In this document: piece after piece, positions 35,437 to 43,839 of the stretch
Layout: every line of letters starts with the position of its first letter
How positions within the stretch are numbered: position 1 is the stretch's first letter
Assembly: GCF_000374525.1 (NCBI RefSeq)
Contig: NZ_KB894574.1
Location: 400,425 to 464,424 of the forward strand
Direction: 5' to 3'
DNA length: 64,000 bases
DNA from: Amorphus coralli DSM 19760
GTDB lineage: Bacteria > Pseudomonadota > Alphaproteobacteria > Rhizobiales > Amorphaceae
Translations under genes and position numbers: made by a program
Notes under the pieces: generated by a model
What the model was told of the DNA's origin: nothing
Seen by the model: the letters and a program-made list of their open reading frames with translations, nothing else
Databases searched by the model: none

Positions 35437-36548
35437 GCGGCGGAGACCGGCTGTCCGTCGCCCTCAGTGGCCGGGTCGGCGGCTTCGCCCTCGACGCCGC
35501 CTTCGCGGCGCCGGTCTCCGGCGTCACGGTACTGTTCGGCCCGTCGGGGTCCGGCAAGACGACGATCCTGCGCGCGATCGCCGGCCTCGCACGCATCGGC
35601 GGCCGCGTCGCCATGGGACCCGAGATCTGGCAGGACGACGAGCGCGGAACCTTCGTGAAACCGCACCGCCGGCCCATCGGGACCGTCTTCCAGGAGGCCA
35701 GCCTGTTCCCGCATCTTTCGGTGCGCGGCAATCTCGACTTCGCGGCAAAGCGGGCCGGTCCGAGGGCGCGCGAGGAGTTCGATGCCATCGTCGCGCTGCT
35801 CGGCATCACGCCGCTGCTGCCCCGCTCTCCCGCGGCCTTGTCCGGCGGCGAGCGGCAGCGGGTGGCGGTGGGCCGCGCGCTCCTCACCGCGCCGCGCCTG
35901 CTGCTGATGGACGAGCCGCTGTCCGCGCTGGACCGCGCCACGCGACAGGAGATCCTGCCCTACCTGGAGCGGCTGCCGGAAGAGCGCGGCATTCCCATCG
36001 TCTACGTCACCCACGACGTGGCGGAAGTGGCGCGGCTCGGCGACCGGGTGGTGGTGATCGACGGCGGGAGGGTCCAGGCGACCGGCAGCGTGGAAGAGGT
36101 GTTCGAGGACGTCGACTTGCACCTGGGCGGCGAGCGCGCCGAGGACAGCGTCGTGGTCGGCGCCCAAGTGGTGCGGACGGATGCCGCGTTCGGCATGACC
36201 CGTCTCGACCTCGCCGGCCAGATCCTCTCCGTGCCCTTTTCCGGATTGGCCGACGGCAGCGAGGTCCGGCTGCGCATCCGTGCCCGCGATGTCTCGGTGG
36301 CGCTGGACCGGCCGAAGGCCATCAGCGTGCGCAACGTGCTGTCCGCCACCGTGGAGAGGATCGTCGCCGATCCGGATACCGCCTTCGCCGAGGCCCTGCT
36401 GTCGGTCGGGCCGGTCCGGTTGCGCGCCCAGCTGACCCGCGAGGCGGTGGCAGAGCTTGGACTGGCGCCCGGACAGGACGTCTTCGCCCTGGTGAAGTCG
36501 GTGTCGTTCGACCAGCGCCCGTTTGCGCCGCCCGGTGCGAGCGGCTAG
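35433..36548 (+). CDS. modC: Molybdate ABC transporter ATP-binding protein
   Basis: The 371-residue ATPase has Walker [11 protein letters not shown], signature [15 protein letters not shown] and Walker [18 protein letters not shown], and ends with a MOP-type regulatory domain (about 290-360, [20 protein letters not shown]). The MOP domain senses intracellular molybdate. The start is a GTG overlapping the modB stop. Everything expected of ModC is present. Confidence 0.95.
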   Translation: MSGGDRLSVALSGRVGGFALDAAFAAPVSGVTVLFGPSGSGKTTILRAIAGLARIGGRVAMGPEIWQDDERGTFVKPHRRPIGTVFQEASLFPHLSVRGNLDFAAKRAGPRAREEFDAIVALLGITPLLPRSPAALSGGERQRVAVGRALLTAPRLLLMDEPLSALDRATRQEILPYLERLPEERGIPIVYVTHDVAEVARLGDRVVVIDGGRVQATGSVEEVFEDVDLHLGGERAEDSVVVGAQVVRTDAAFGMTRLDLAGQILSVPFSGLADGSEVRLRIRARDVSVALDRPKAISVRNVLSATVERIVADPDTAFAEALLSVGPVRLRAQLTREAVAELGLAPGQDVFALVKSVSFDQRPFAPPGASG

Positions 36549-36659
36549 CACTGTACCGACCCGAATTCGAGAGACGCCCGTGATCCGTCCGCTTCGCCCC
36601 GTCATTCTCCATCGTAGCGCGCGCGCGGACCGGCCCCGCCGAACTGGATCCGTGCGCTG

Positions 36660-37301
36660 ATGGTCCGCGCGGCGCCCCCCGACCGGCTGATCGTCGGCAT
36701 CAGCGGCGCCTCCGGTGCCATCTACGGCGTGCGCATGCTGGAAGCCCTGCGCCAGTCGGAGATCGAGAGCCATCTCGTGATCTCCCGGGCGGCCGCAATG
36801 ACGATCGCCTACGAGCTCGACATCTCCGTGCAGGAGGTGCGCGAGCTGGCCGATGTCGTGTACCCGATCCAGGACGTGGGCGCGGCCATCTCCAGCGGCT
36901 CGTTCAGGACCCGCGGTATGGTGGTGGCCCCCTGCTCGGCCCGCAGCCTCGCCGACATCGCCTACAGCTCGACCGACTCGCTTCTGACGCGGGCCGCGGA
37001 CGTGGTGCTCAAGGAGCGCCGCCGCCTGGTGCTTCTCATGCGCGAGACGCCGCTTCACCTCGGCCACATCCGGGCGATGGCCCAGGCCACCGAGATGGGT
37101 GCGATCGTCATGCCGCCGGTGCCGGCCTTCTATGCCAGGCCGACCTCGATTGCCGAGATCGTGGACCACACCATCGGCCGCGTCCTCGACCTGTTCGAGA
37201 TCGAGACAGACCTCGTCCGCCGCTGGCGCGAGCATGAGGAAGACGCGATGCCGCTCCAGGATCCCGGGGCACATCGCGGCGCGGACCTGCCCGACGACTA
37301 G
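36660..37301 (+). CDS. ubiX: Flavin prenyltransferase UbiX
   Basis: The 213-residue protein has the UbiX family markers LIVGISGASGAIYGVRMLEA, MVVAPCSARSLADIAYS and RRLVLLMRETPLHLGHIRAM. It makes prenylated FMN, the cofactor of UbiD-type decarboxylases, by attaching a dimethylallyl group to FMN. No ubiD is adjacent, as is common when the target is ubiquinone synthesis encoded elsewhere. About 110 gene-free bases separate it from modC. Confidence 0.95.
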   Translation: MVRAAPPDRLIVGISGASGAIYGVRMLEALRQSEIESHLVISRAAAMTIAYELDISVQEVRELADVVYPIQDVGAAISSGSFRTRGMVVAPCSARSLADIAYSSTDSLLTRAADVVLKERRRLVLLMRETPLHLGHIRAMAQATEMGAIVMPPVPAFYARPTSIAEIVDHTIGRVLDLFEIETDLVRRWREHEEDAMPLQDPGAHRGADLPDD

Positions 37302-37580
37302 CCGGCCTCCGGTCCCCAAGTCCCGGAAGCCCCGAATCTGCCCGGCCCGACCCGGGTGTGGCAGGACCCCTGAGGTTGTCCGCTTTAAATCGGACATCCG
37401 GGGATGGCTTCCGTCCCACCGTGCCAGTTTCCCGGCTCCGACAGGAGCCCGGGATCGAGGCGGGGACAGTTGAAGCAGCGCCCTCCCCCCGCAAGCCCCT
37501 GCAAAAACGAACCAAACAGGGATCGGCTGGCGCACGCACTCGACGCGTCAAGTTAGTCACTCAAAAGGATTTAATCCAAA

Positions 37581-37733
37581 ATGGAGGGAATATCGGTGCC
37601 AGATCCGAACAGGTTCTGGTTGAGTGGATGTATTTTAGAAAATATTCAAATAGCGTCGATGGGGCCGTGCCTCGACCCGCTTTCGACATGTATTACTCCC
37701 TTTCTCGACAGCATTAGGCTTTGGAGGGTCTGA
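37581..37733 (+). CDS. Candidate small ORF upstream of ftcR
   Basis: A 50-codon frame from ATG 37581 (or 45 codons from GTG 37596, which has GGAGGG nine bases upstream) ends with TGA one base before the ftcR ATG. The predicted peptide includes GISVPDPNRFWLSGCILENI and ends SIRLWRV. The base composition is more AT-rich than the neighbours. Close abutment suggests a translated leader coupled to ftcR, but no homologue is recalled and it may be chance. The rest of the 37302-37734 gap holds a short hairpin (TGTCCG/CGGACA) and nothing else I recognise. Confidence 0.3.
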   Translation: MEGISVPDPNRFWLSGCILENIQIASMGPCLDPLSTCITPFLDSIRLWRV

Positions 37734-37734
37734 G

Positions 37735-38403
37735 ATGTATGTCGTTGTTGACAGTCGAAACAGTGTTACCGAAGGCTACATGGCCGGATTTGCACGTGAA
37801 GGCTTTGCTTCACTCGGCCTGGATTCTTCCGATTTCAAGGATTGGCTGAGCAGCGCTTCGGACGACGACATCGATGCGGTGCAGGGTTTCATTCTCGGCG
37901 AGCTCGACGAGCGCCCGGCCTTTCCGGACATAATCCGCAGCCACTCCCGCGCGCCGATCATCGCGCTGAGCGAGGAGCGGTCGCTGGATCAGACCCTTGA
38001 ACTCTTCACCGCCGGCGCCGACGACGTGGTGCGCAAGCCCGTCCACACACGCGAGATCGTGGCCCGGAGCGACGCCATCTGGCGCCGGACCAACCAGGTC
38101 GAGAAGCCGGCGACGACCGGCCGTCTCCAGGTCTTCTTCAACGGCCGTGATCCGGAAATCGACGGCAAGCCGCTGCCGCTGCCGCGCCGCGAGCGCCACA
38201 TCCTGGAGCACCTGGTGAAGAACGCCTCGCGCCGGGTGACCAAGGGCCAGCTCTTCAACGCCATTTACGGCTTGTTCAACGACCAGCTCGACGAGACCGT
38301 CATCGAAGGACACATGAGCAAGCTGCGCAAGAAGCTGCGACAGGCTCTCGGCCACGACGTGATCGATTCCAAGCGGTTCATCGGATACCGCTTCGTCGGC
38401 TGA
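37735..38403 (+). CDS. ftcR: Flagellar transcriptional regulator FtcR (Rem-like)
   Basis: The 222-residue OmpR-like protein has a degenerate receiver (MYVVVDSRNSVTEGYMAGFA) and a C-terminal winged helix (PLPRRERHILEHLVKNASRR, VTKGQLFNAIYGLFNDQLDE, SKRFIGYRFVG) matching FtcR of Brucella and Rem of Sinorhizobium, which activate flagellar genes. The receiver lacks the usual acidic pair after the first strand, as in other FtcR proteins, so phosphorylation is doubtful. TTGGAGGG lies before the ATG. No other flagellar gene is visible nearby, unlike the usual location inside the flagellar cluster. Confidence 0.9.
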   Translation: MYVVVDSRNSVTEGYMAGFAREGFASLGLDSSDFKDWLSSASDDDIDAVQGFILGELDERPAFPDIIRSHSRAPIIALSEERSLDQTLELFTAGADDVVRKPVHTREIVARSDAIWRRTNQVEKPATTGRLQVFFNGRDPEIDGKPLPLPRRERHILEHLVKNASRRVTKGQLFNAIYGLFNDQLDETVIEGHMSKLRKKLRQALGHDVIDSKRFIGYRFVG

Positions 38404-38433
38404 CCAGCCGGCCGGACCGGCGGCGAGCCCCTC

Positions 38434-39222
38434 CTACTTGCCGCCGGATGCCCCGTCCTGCATGCGCTTCATCTGACGATCGGTGAAGTCGCGCATGCGC
38501 TGCCTCCCCCGATCCGTCAATCGCACCACGATACGCCGCCGGTCGTCCCGGTCCGGGATCCGCTCGATCAGACCCGCGCCCTGCAGATCGTCGATGCGGC
38601 GCAGCGCCGTTGTCGTCGGCGCCCTCGACGCCAGGCAGAGGCTCGTGACCGACGTCGCCCGACCGCTGGCCTCGGCGAGCGCCAGGTCGAGCAGCATGTC
38701 CCACGCCGGATCGGAAAACAGCCCCGGGTCGAAGATGGAATCCCGGTCCGAGCGCGCCGCGATCAGCGCCTTCAGATAATCCGGCTGCTTGAAATCGGCC
38801 GCCGCCTCGGCTCCGCCGCTCGCGGGCTTCTCCTCGCTGAGCGCCATGGCGCGTTCGATGGCGTGGGCCACCTCTTCGGGAAGCACCGGTTTCTGCAGGA
38901 AATCGATGGCATGCAGGCGCAGGGCGGCGACGGCCCGGTCGAGCGAGGCATTGCCGGTGATGACGATGGCCGCGAGCGGCCGTTGCTTGCGCTTGAAGGC
39001 CAGCTTCTGAAGCAGCTCGATGCCGTTGATGTTCGGCATCTGGATGTCGGTGACGACCACGCTCAGCTCGGGATGCTCGTCCACCAGCGTCAGCGCCTCA
39101 TTGGCGCTGGCGGCCGACAAGACCCTGTGCCCGAGCAGCTCCAGGCCCTCGCCGAGCTCCTCCAGCACAAGTGGATCATCGTCCACGATCAGGACCTGCG
39201 GCGCTCCGCCGCCTTCGTTCAT
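38434..39222 (-). CDS. Response regulator with C-terminal MarR-like winged helix
   Basis: The 262-residue protein has a receiver domain (VLIVDDDPLVLEELGEGLEL, phospho-acceptor in VVVTDIQMPNING, KPV lysine) joined to a MarR-type winged helix (about 150-255, with VTSLCLASRAPTTTALRRID, GLIERIPDRDDRRRIVVRL and TDRGRQRMRDF). Response regulators usually carry OmpR, LuxR or Fis outputs; a MarR-like output is uncommon. It lies next to and on the same strand as a kinase/receiver pair, separated by about 425 bases, so it may be the DNA-binding output of that system. The start at 39222 precedes the receiver directly; the longer frame to 39615 is not supported. Confidence 0.82.
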   Translation of the reverse strand: MNEGGGAPQVLIVDDDPLVLEELGEGLELLGHRVLSAASANEALTLVDEHPELSVVVTDIQMPNINGIELLQKLAFKRKQRPLAAIVITGNASLDRAVAALRLHAIDFLQKPVLPEEVAHAIERAMALSEEKPASGGAEAAADFKQPDYLKALIAARSDRDSIFDPGLFSDPAWDMLLDLALAEASGRATSVTSLCLASRAPTTTALRRIDDLQGAGLIERIPDRDDRRRIVVRLTDRGRQRMRDFTDRQMKRMQDGASGGK

Positions 39223-39647
39223 GCTCACCGGATCAGCTCGCCCGTCGCTTCGGATCCCGTGCCGCCATGGCAGTCTTCCACACGCGCACCCATCGACTGC
39301 ACCCCTGATCACGCAATGGTTTACGATCAGGGAACACGAGCGTAGTCCAACATCCCGCGCCGAACCAGCGCGCCGTGCCGGTGTCGCCCGGTTGACGGGA
39401 GCCAGCATCCCCGCACCCCCTGATATCTGACGGAGCAGCGCGGCGGCACGGGTGCGGCCGACCCGTCCGGGGCGGACTTCACCCCGCCGCCCGACAAGGC
39501 TGCATGATTCAGAAAAACTGCCCGAAATGCACGCGAATGGCGCACCAGCAGCCTGCCGGATCGGCAGACTGTCCTGCCGGGGCGCGCCGTCGACGGCGCC
39601 GCAGCGGCCCCTCACGGAGTTTTGAAGCCGTCTTATGGTTCCCGCCG

Positions 39648-40058
39648 CTAGGGCGCGCGGCTTTCGTCCTCGCCATGCTTCGGTTGGCGCGGCTCGAGCC
39701 GGGCCTCGAAATCAGCGACCAGCGCCTCAGGATCGACCGGCTTGACGTAGAGCGCGTCGACGCCGAGCTCCCCGGCCATGGTGGCGGGCGCGACATCGCC
39801 GGTCATGATGGCATGAATGCGGGGTCGCTGGGACTGCGGCAGGGCCCTGGCGAACCCGACCAGGGTCGCTCCGTCCTGGTCATCGATCCTGAGATCGGTG
39901 AGCAGAATGTCCGGCTTCAGCCCATTGAGCAGCATCATCATGGCTTCCCCCGCAGCGTGGCAGAGGCTGACTCGCCAGCCGGCGCCGGCGAAATACTCTG
40001 CGAGCTCCTCGGCCAGCGCGACCTCGTCGTCGCAGAGCAGGATCGAGAGACCGGCCAT
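39648..40058 (-). CDS. Single-domain response regulator
   Basis: The 136-residue protein is a receiver domain alone: SILLCDDEVALAEELAEYFA, phospho-acceptor in DILLTDLRIDDQDGATL and the lysine in VDALYVKPVDPEALV. It has no output domain and could relay phosphate to the MarR-type regulator or act by protein contact. The ATG overlaps the kinase stop by one base (TGATG), so it is the direct partner of that kinase. The long upstream open frame is a shadow of the kinase gene. Confidence 0.88.
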   Translation of the reverse strand: MAGLSILLCDDEVALAEELAEYFAGAGWRVSLCHAAGEAMMMLLNGLKPDILLTDLRIDDQDGATLVGFARALPQSQRPRIHAIMTGDVAPATMAGELGVDALYVKPVDPEALVADFEARLEPRQPKHGEDESRAP

Positions 40059-41797
40059 CACGCGACCACCTTGTCGTCGAGCGAGCGGCGGGCCTTTGGC
40101 AGGTCGATGGTGAAGCAGGCGCCGCCGTCGACGTTGAGCACGCTGATGTCGCCGCTCATCTTCCGCACGATGTTGCGCGACAGGGACAGACCGAGGCCGG
40201 TTCCCTTGTCGTCGGGCTTGGTGGTGGTGAAGGGCTCGAACACCTCGCCGATGATCGCTTCCGGAATGCCCCCCGCCCGGTCCAGCACCTCGATGCGGAT
40301 CCGGTCGGCTTCGACGCGCGCACGGATGGTGATGGTCCGCTCCCGCGCGGCGCCCTCGTCCGCCTGCATCTCGAACGCGTCCTTGGCGTTCAGCAGAAGG
40401 TTCACGATCACCTGCTCGAACAGCGTCTGCTCGCCTTCCACGACGAGGTCCTCGGGCAGATCGATGTCCATGACGAAGCGGATGTTGGCCATGCGCAGCT
40501 GCTCGGCCACGAAGCTGATCGCCAGGTCGATGGTGCGGGCCAGCGGAAAGCGCTCGGACCGCAGCGACGGCTTGCGGCCGTAGCGCCTCACCTGGTCGAT
40601 GATCCGCTTGGCACGCTCCACCTGCTGGTCGATTCGCGAGAGCTTCGCAGCCAGCGCCGGGGCGTCGCCGTTTTCGAGAAGCCGGCGGGAATTGGCAGCC
40701 GCCATGCGGATCACGGTGAGCGGCTGATTGATCTCGTGGGCGATCGCCGAGGCCATTTCGCCCAGGGTGGACAGCTTGGCGGCCTGCAGGATCTGGTATT
40801 CCGCGTCGCGCAGCTGCGTGGTGTCGCCGAGGATCAGAGCGCACTGGTCGCGGTCTTCCCAGACCAGCGGCCGGGTCCGCCCGCGCAGGGCCAGCAGCGT
40901 GCCGTCGCTGCGCTGGAACGAGAACGCCCCCCACGGCGCATCGACGGAGCATGCCGGCAACGCGGACCGGGCTGTGGCCACGAACCGCTCCCAGTCCTGA
41001 TGGTCGGGCGAGGGATGGATCAGCGCCAGAGCGAAGCTGTTGATGAACGAGATCTTCAGGGTCTCGGGGTCGTAAACCACGATGAGCGCGGGCGTCGCCT
41101 CGATCAGCGCCCGCATGTTCTGGCGGGCGCTGGCCGCTTCCTCTTCCGCCGCGGTCATGGCGCGCAGCCTGCGGCGACCGCGCACGGTCTCCACCAGCAG
41201 AAAGATGATCAGCATCAGGCCGGACAGGATCAGCAGCGCTCCGGGCAGGACCTTCGGATTCTCCGCGATGTCCAGTTCGCGCTCGTGCAACCCGATCTGG
41301 TAGGTGATCCAGGCCCGCTCGATTTCCTGGACCGTGGACTGCACCGCGTCGAGGTCGGCGCGCACCGCCTCCAGAGCGGCGCGGATACCCGGGGCCGGCG
41401 CCTCCAGCCCGCCGGAATCGAGGTAGCTGTCGAGCATCCGCCCGAACGCCACCAGATCCTCCCGCCAGCGTTCGATGCCGGGCAGGGCTCCGTTGCCCTC
41501 GGTGCGATTGAGCAGTGGAAGCCTCGATCGCAAAATGGCCAGTCGGAGCCGCGCGTCGGAGAGCCGCGACGCGCTCGGATCGACCAGCGCAAGCTCGATC
41601 GCACCGATCGCCTTCACCACTTCCAACTGGGTCTGGTAGGCGTGCCAGCCGGACGTGCGCGCGCTCGTCGACAGCGCCTCGCGGCTGCGCTCGTGCTGCC
41701 GGTAGAGCATCGGAACGCTGGTTACCAGCCCGATACACGTCAGCACGACCACGATGGTGAGAAACGGCGACCAGCCGGCCCCTGCACGGCTAGTCGA
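40058..41797 (-). CDS. Membrane sensor histidine kinase with PAS domain
   Basis: The 579-residue kinase has two membrane helices (about 10-31 and 183-206) flanking a helical periplasmic sensor, then a PAS domain (about 225-335), a HisKA segment with the phosphorylated H355 in GEMASAIAHEINQPLTVI, and an ATPase domain with VNLLLNAKDAFE, FEPFTTTKPDDKGTGLGLSL. The G1 box reads DRAGG instead of DxGxG. I prefer a TTG start at 41797, which has AGAGG upstream and overlaps the preceding gene by 8 bases; an ATG at 41863 would overlap it by 74. Downstream is its receiver partner and upstream a periplasmic protein likely to work with it. Confidence 0.85.
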   Translation of the reverse strand, partial: STSRAGAGWSPFLTIVVVLTCIGLVTSVPMLYRQHERSREALSTSARTSGWHAYQTQLEVVKAIGAIELALVDPSASRLSDARLRLAILRSRLPLLNRTEGNGALPGIERWREDLVAFGRMLDSYLDSGGLEAPAPGIRAALEAVRADLDAVQSTVQEIERAWITYQIGLHERELDIAENPKVLPGALLILSGLMLIIFLLVETVRGRRRLRAMTAAEEEAASARQNMRALIEATPALIVVYDPETLKISFINSFALALIHPSPDHQDWERFVATARSALPACSVDAPWGAFSFQRSDGTLLALRGRTRPLVWEDRDQCALILGDTTQLRDAEYQILQAAKLSTLGEMASAIAHEINQPLTVIRMAAANSRRLLENGDAPALAAKLSRIDQQVERAKRIIDQVRRYGRKPSLRSERFPLARTIDLAISFVAEQLRMANIRFVMDIDLPEDLVVEGEQTLFEQVIVNLLLNAKDAFEMQADEGAARERTITIRARVEADRIRIEVLDRAGGIPEAIIGEVFEPFTTTKPDDKGTGLGLSLSRNIVRKMSGDISVLNVDGGACFTIDLPKARRSLDDKVVA

Positions 41798-42293
41798 CAA
41801 CGAATTCGACCTCTCTGACCTGCCAGACCATCCGGCTGAAATAGCGCGCCGTGCCGAGGACACGCGGATTGGCGTCGATGGGGAACATCACCCAGAAAGG
41901 GCCCTTGTCGCGGATCATCATGCGCTCGCCGTTTTGCCGGACAGCGAGGATGGCACCGTGCTCCGTCCAGTCCGTTGATTCCAGATCGTGAACATAGTCG
42001 TTGAGGGCGACGACGGTCGCTTTCGATGCGGGCTGCGGACCCATCGCGGCCAGCGTGGCAATGGCCGGACCGGAAAAACGGGAGACGCCGTCCGTCCACG
42101 GGGTGGACGTGTCGATCGCCTGCTGCTCAAGGCCCTCCACCGCATCGACGTCCAGAACCTCCTCCTTCAGCACGCCACCGTCCGACGCGACCCAGCGCAG
42201 CGTCAGCGGGATCGTCGGCTCCTGTGTCCAGCCCGATAGCGGAGCGACCGCTGCGAAGACACACACCAGCGAAAGCTTGATGATCCAGCTCAT
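41790..42293 (-). CDS. Periplasmic protein with sulfite-oxidase-like Mo-domain fold, no cofactor cysteine
   Basis: The 167-residue precursor has a signal peptide (MSWIIKLSLVCVFAAVAPLS) and a mature part recalling the oxidoreductase molybdopterin-binding (SUOX) fold, with VALNDYVHDLESTDW, MMIRDKGPFWVMFPID and RYFSRMVWQVREVEFVVD. The mature part contains no cysteine, so the thiolate ligand to molybdenum is missing and the domain is probably a binding or sensing module. GGGAGG lies nine bases before the ATG. It directly precedes the histidine kinase gene and likely modulates it. Confidence 0.75.
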   Translation of the reverse strand: MSWIIKLSLVCVFAAVAPLSGWTQEPTIPLTLRWVASDGGVLKEEVLDVDAVEGLEQQAIDTSTPWTDGVSRFSGPAIATLAAMGPQPASKATVVALNDYVHDLESTDWTEHGAILAVRQNGERMMIRDKGPFWVMFPIDANPRVLGTARYFSRMVWQVREVEFVVD

Positions 42294-42659
42294 CAGCGGG
42301 TCCCTCCCGTTCCAGCGATCACATCCATGCGGGTCTTGCGGCCAAAATCGATCCGACCGCGTGCCCATCGTGCGACCGCAGCGGGCAGATGTCGATCTTT
42401 GCACGACCCCACCCGCCGGACGACCCGGATTTCGCTCCATTGTGGCATCGACCCGGCAGTTTCGGCTTGGCAGCGCACAATCTTGCCCGGGAGGTCCGCG
42501 CGGCCAGCTTCGCACAAGCCCGAAGGTTTAGGGTCTCACTTGTCAGAGGCCGATGCCGACAGCGGTGCTTCGGAACCCGCCCCCGGCTTCAGACCACCAG
42601 GATCAACGGTCTTGGGGACATCGCCTGACCCTCCCACCTCGAGGCGGTGTCCACGAGAG

Positions 42660-42687
42660 GCCCGGCCCCGGTTACCCAGGGCCGGGC
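42660..42687. other. Perfect 9-bp hairpin in a gene-free stretch
   Basis: GCCCGGCCC (42660-42668) and GGGCCGGGC (42679-42687) form a perfect stem with a 10-base loop. No T-tract follows. It is one of three hairpins in the 42294-43001 gap, which contains no gene I can support. Confidence 0.55.
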
Positions 42688-42814
42688 TGCTCCTGTTGAG
42701 GCCTATGGCGCGATGCACGCACAACGCAAGCCTCGCACAAGCGTACCCATTCAAGATTACAGCGCTCCAACGAGGGCAGCGAGCCGGTGACCCCAAGCCG
42801 GCCCGCGCAACTTT

Positions 42815-42873
42815 CCTCGAGGGTGCGGCCCTGTCCCTCCTCCCCCACGAGGGGGCCGCACCCTACCTCGAGG
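42815..42873 (+). other. Long hairpin preceding the terminator at 42869
   Basis: GGGTGCGGCCC (42820-42830) pairs perfectly with GGGCCGCACCC (42853-42863); flanking TCGA and CCTCGA words can extend the stem with a bulge. The extension shares bases with the 5' arm of the following terminator, so the two structures could compete. Confidence 0.5.
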
Positions 42874-42911
42874 CCCGGACCGCCCTTTCCTCGTGGTCCG
42901 GGCCTCGTTTT
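42869..42911 (+). terminator. Strong intrinsic terminator with no upstream plus-strand gene
   Basis: Perfect 13-base arms CGAGGCCCGGACC (42869-42881) and GGTCCGGGCCTCG (42895-42907) with a 13-base loop are followed by TTTT. It points to plus-strand transcription of the gene-free region before it, possibly an RNA gene. Confidence 0.75.
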
Positions 42912-43001
42912 CCCCTGCTTGGGCCGCGTGGGCCTTTCGCCCCGGCTGCGTCGTCCCGCCGCTTGCGGCGCGTCCGCCGCTGCGTCACCCTCCCAGTCGC
43001 C

Positions 43002-43433
43002 ATGACCGAGCCCTCTTCATCCGCACCGGCGGGCAGCCTGCTGCGCGCGCCGCTTCATCCCGCCATCACGGAGGCGATGATCCGAACCCTCGTCACCCGC
43101 TTCTACGGACGGGTGCGGGAGGACCGCGAGCTTGCGCCCATCTTTGCGGCCGAGGTCGACGACTGGGATGCCCACATCGACACGCTGTGCGATTTCTGGT
43201 CGTCGATCACGCTGAAATCCGGCCGCTATCATGGCCGGCCCATGCCGGTTCACGCCCGGCTGGCGGGCGTTCGTCCCGAGCATTTCGAAACGTGGCTGGG
43301 TCATTTTCGCGACACGGCCCGCGAGGTGTGCGGCGATGTGGTCGCCCCGCTCTTCATCGAGCGCGCAGAGCGCATCGCGGAAAGCTTCAAGCTGGGCATG
43401 TTCTACCGCCCCGACCGTCCCTGGCCGGGCTAG
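43002..43433 (+). CDS. Group III truncated haemoglobin
   Basis: The 143-residue protein has the truncated globin pattern: FYGRVREDRELAPIFAAEV, WDAHIDTLCDFWSSITLKSG, YHGRPMPVHARLAGVRPEHF and FETWLGHFRDTAREVCG. The proximal haem histidine is probably that of PVHARL. Group III globins bind oxygen, NO or CO; their physiological role is unclear and may involve NO or peroxide chemistry. The ATG lies 90 bases after the strong terminator. The upstream open frame across the hairpin region is not coding. The 3' end is followed at once by hairpin repeats. Confidence 0.88.
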   Translation: MTEPSSSAPAGSLLRAPLHPAITEAMIRTLVTRFYGRVREDRELAPIFAAEVDDWDAHIDTLCDFWSSITLKSGRYHGRPMPVHARLAGVRPEHFETWLGHFRDTAREVCGDVVAPLFIERAERIAESFKLGMFYRPDRPWPG

Positions 43434-43446
43434 AGACCGCACGTTC

Positions 43447-43838
43447 CCGGACGGAAAACCGGTGCCCACTTTTCCTGGCTTTGCTCTTCCCCCGCAATCG
43501 CGGACGGAAAACCGCATTCGCCCTTTTCCTGCGATTGGCTCGTTTAGCCGCAATCGCGGACGGAAAACCGCAAGGGCACTTTTCCTGCGATTGCTTGATC
43601 AGCCCGCAACCGCGGGCCGGCCGGTCAGGCCGCCCTCCCGGAGCCGGTGAGTGCAAGCGAACTCGGCGTGATTAGACTCTTCTCTCGCAAAGCCGGACGG
43701 AAAACCGGTGCCCACTTTTCCTGGCTTTGCTCTCCCCCGCAATCGCGGACGGAAACCGCATTCGCCCTTTTCCTGCGATTGGCTCGTTTAGCCGCAATCG
43801 CGGACGGAAAACCGCGAGAGCACTTTTCCTGCGATTGC
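43447..43838. repeat. Array of six palindromic hairpin repeats (locus B)
   Basis: Six units with the core GGACGGAAAACC and CCTTTTCCTG or ACTTTTCCTG fill the gap between the globin and holA genes. Perfect arms are seen at 43550-43557/43587-43594 and 43794-43801/43831-43838 (GCAATCGC with GCGATTGC) and at 43687-43694/43723-43730 (GCAAAGCC with GGCTTTGC). Units 1-3 (to 43594) and 4-6 (from 43687) are a duplication offset by 246 bases. The last unit ends one base before the holA stop codon. Confidence 0.88.
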
Positions 43839-43839
43839 T

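Noticed and set aside
42294..43001. Known RNA genes (RNase P, tmRNA, 6S, SRP RNA) in the hairpin region
   Set aside because: I looked for the conserved core words of these RNAs on both strands and found none convincing; GAGGAAAG on the minus strand is not followed by the RNase P context.
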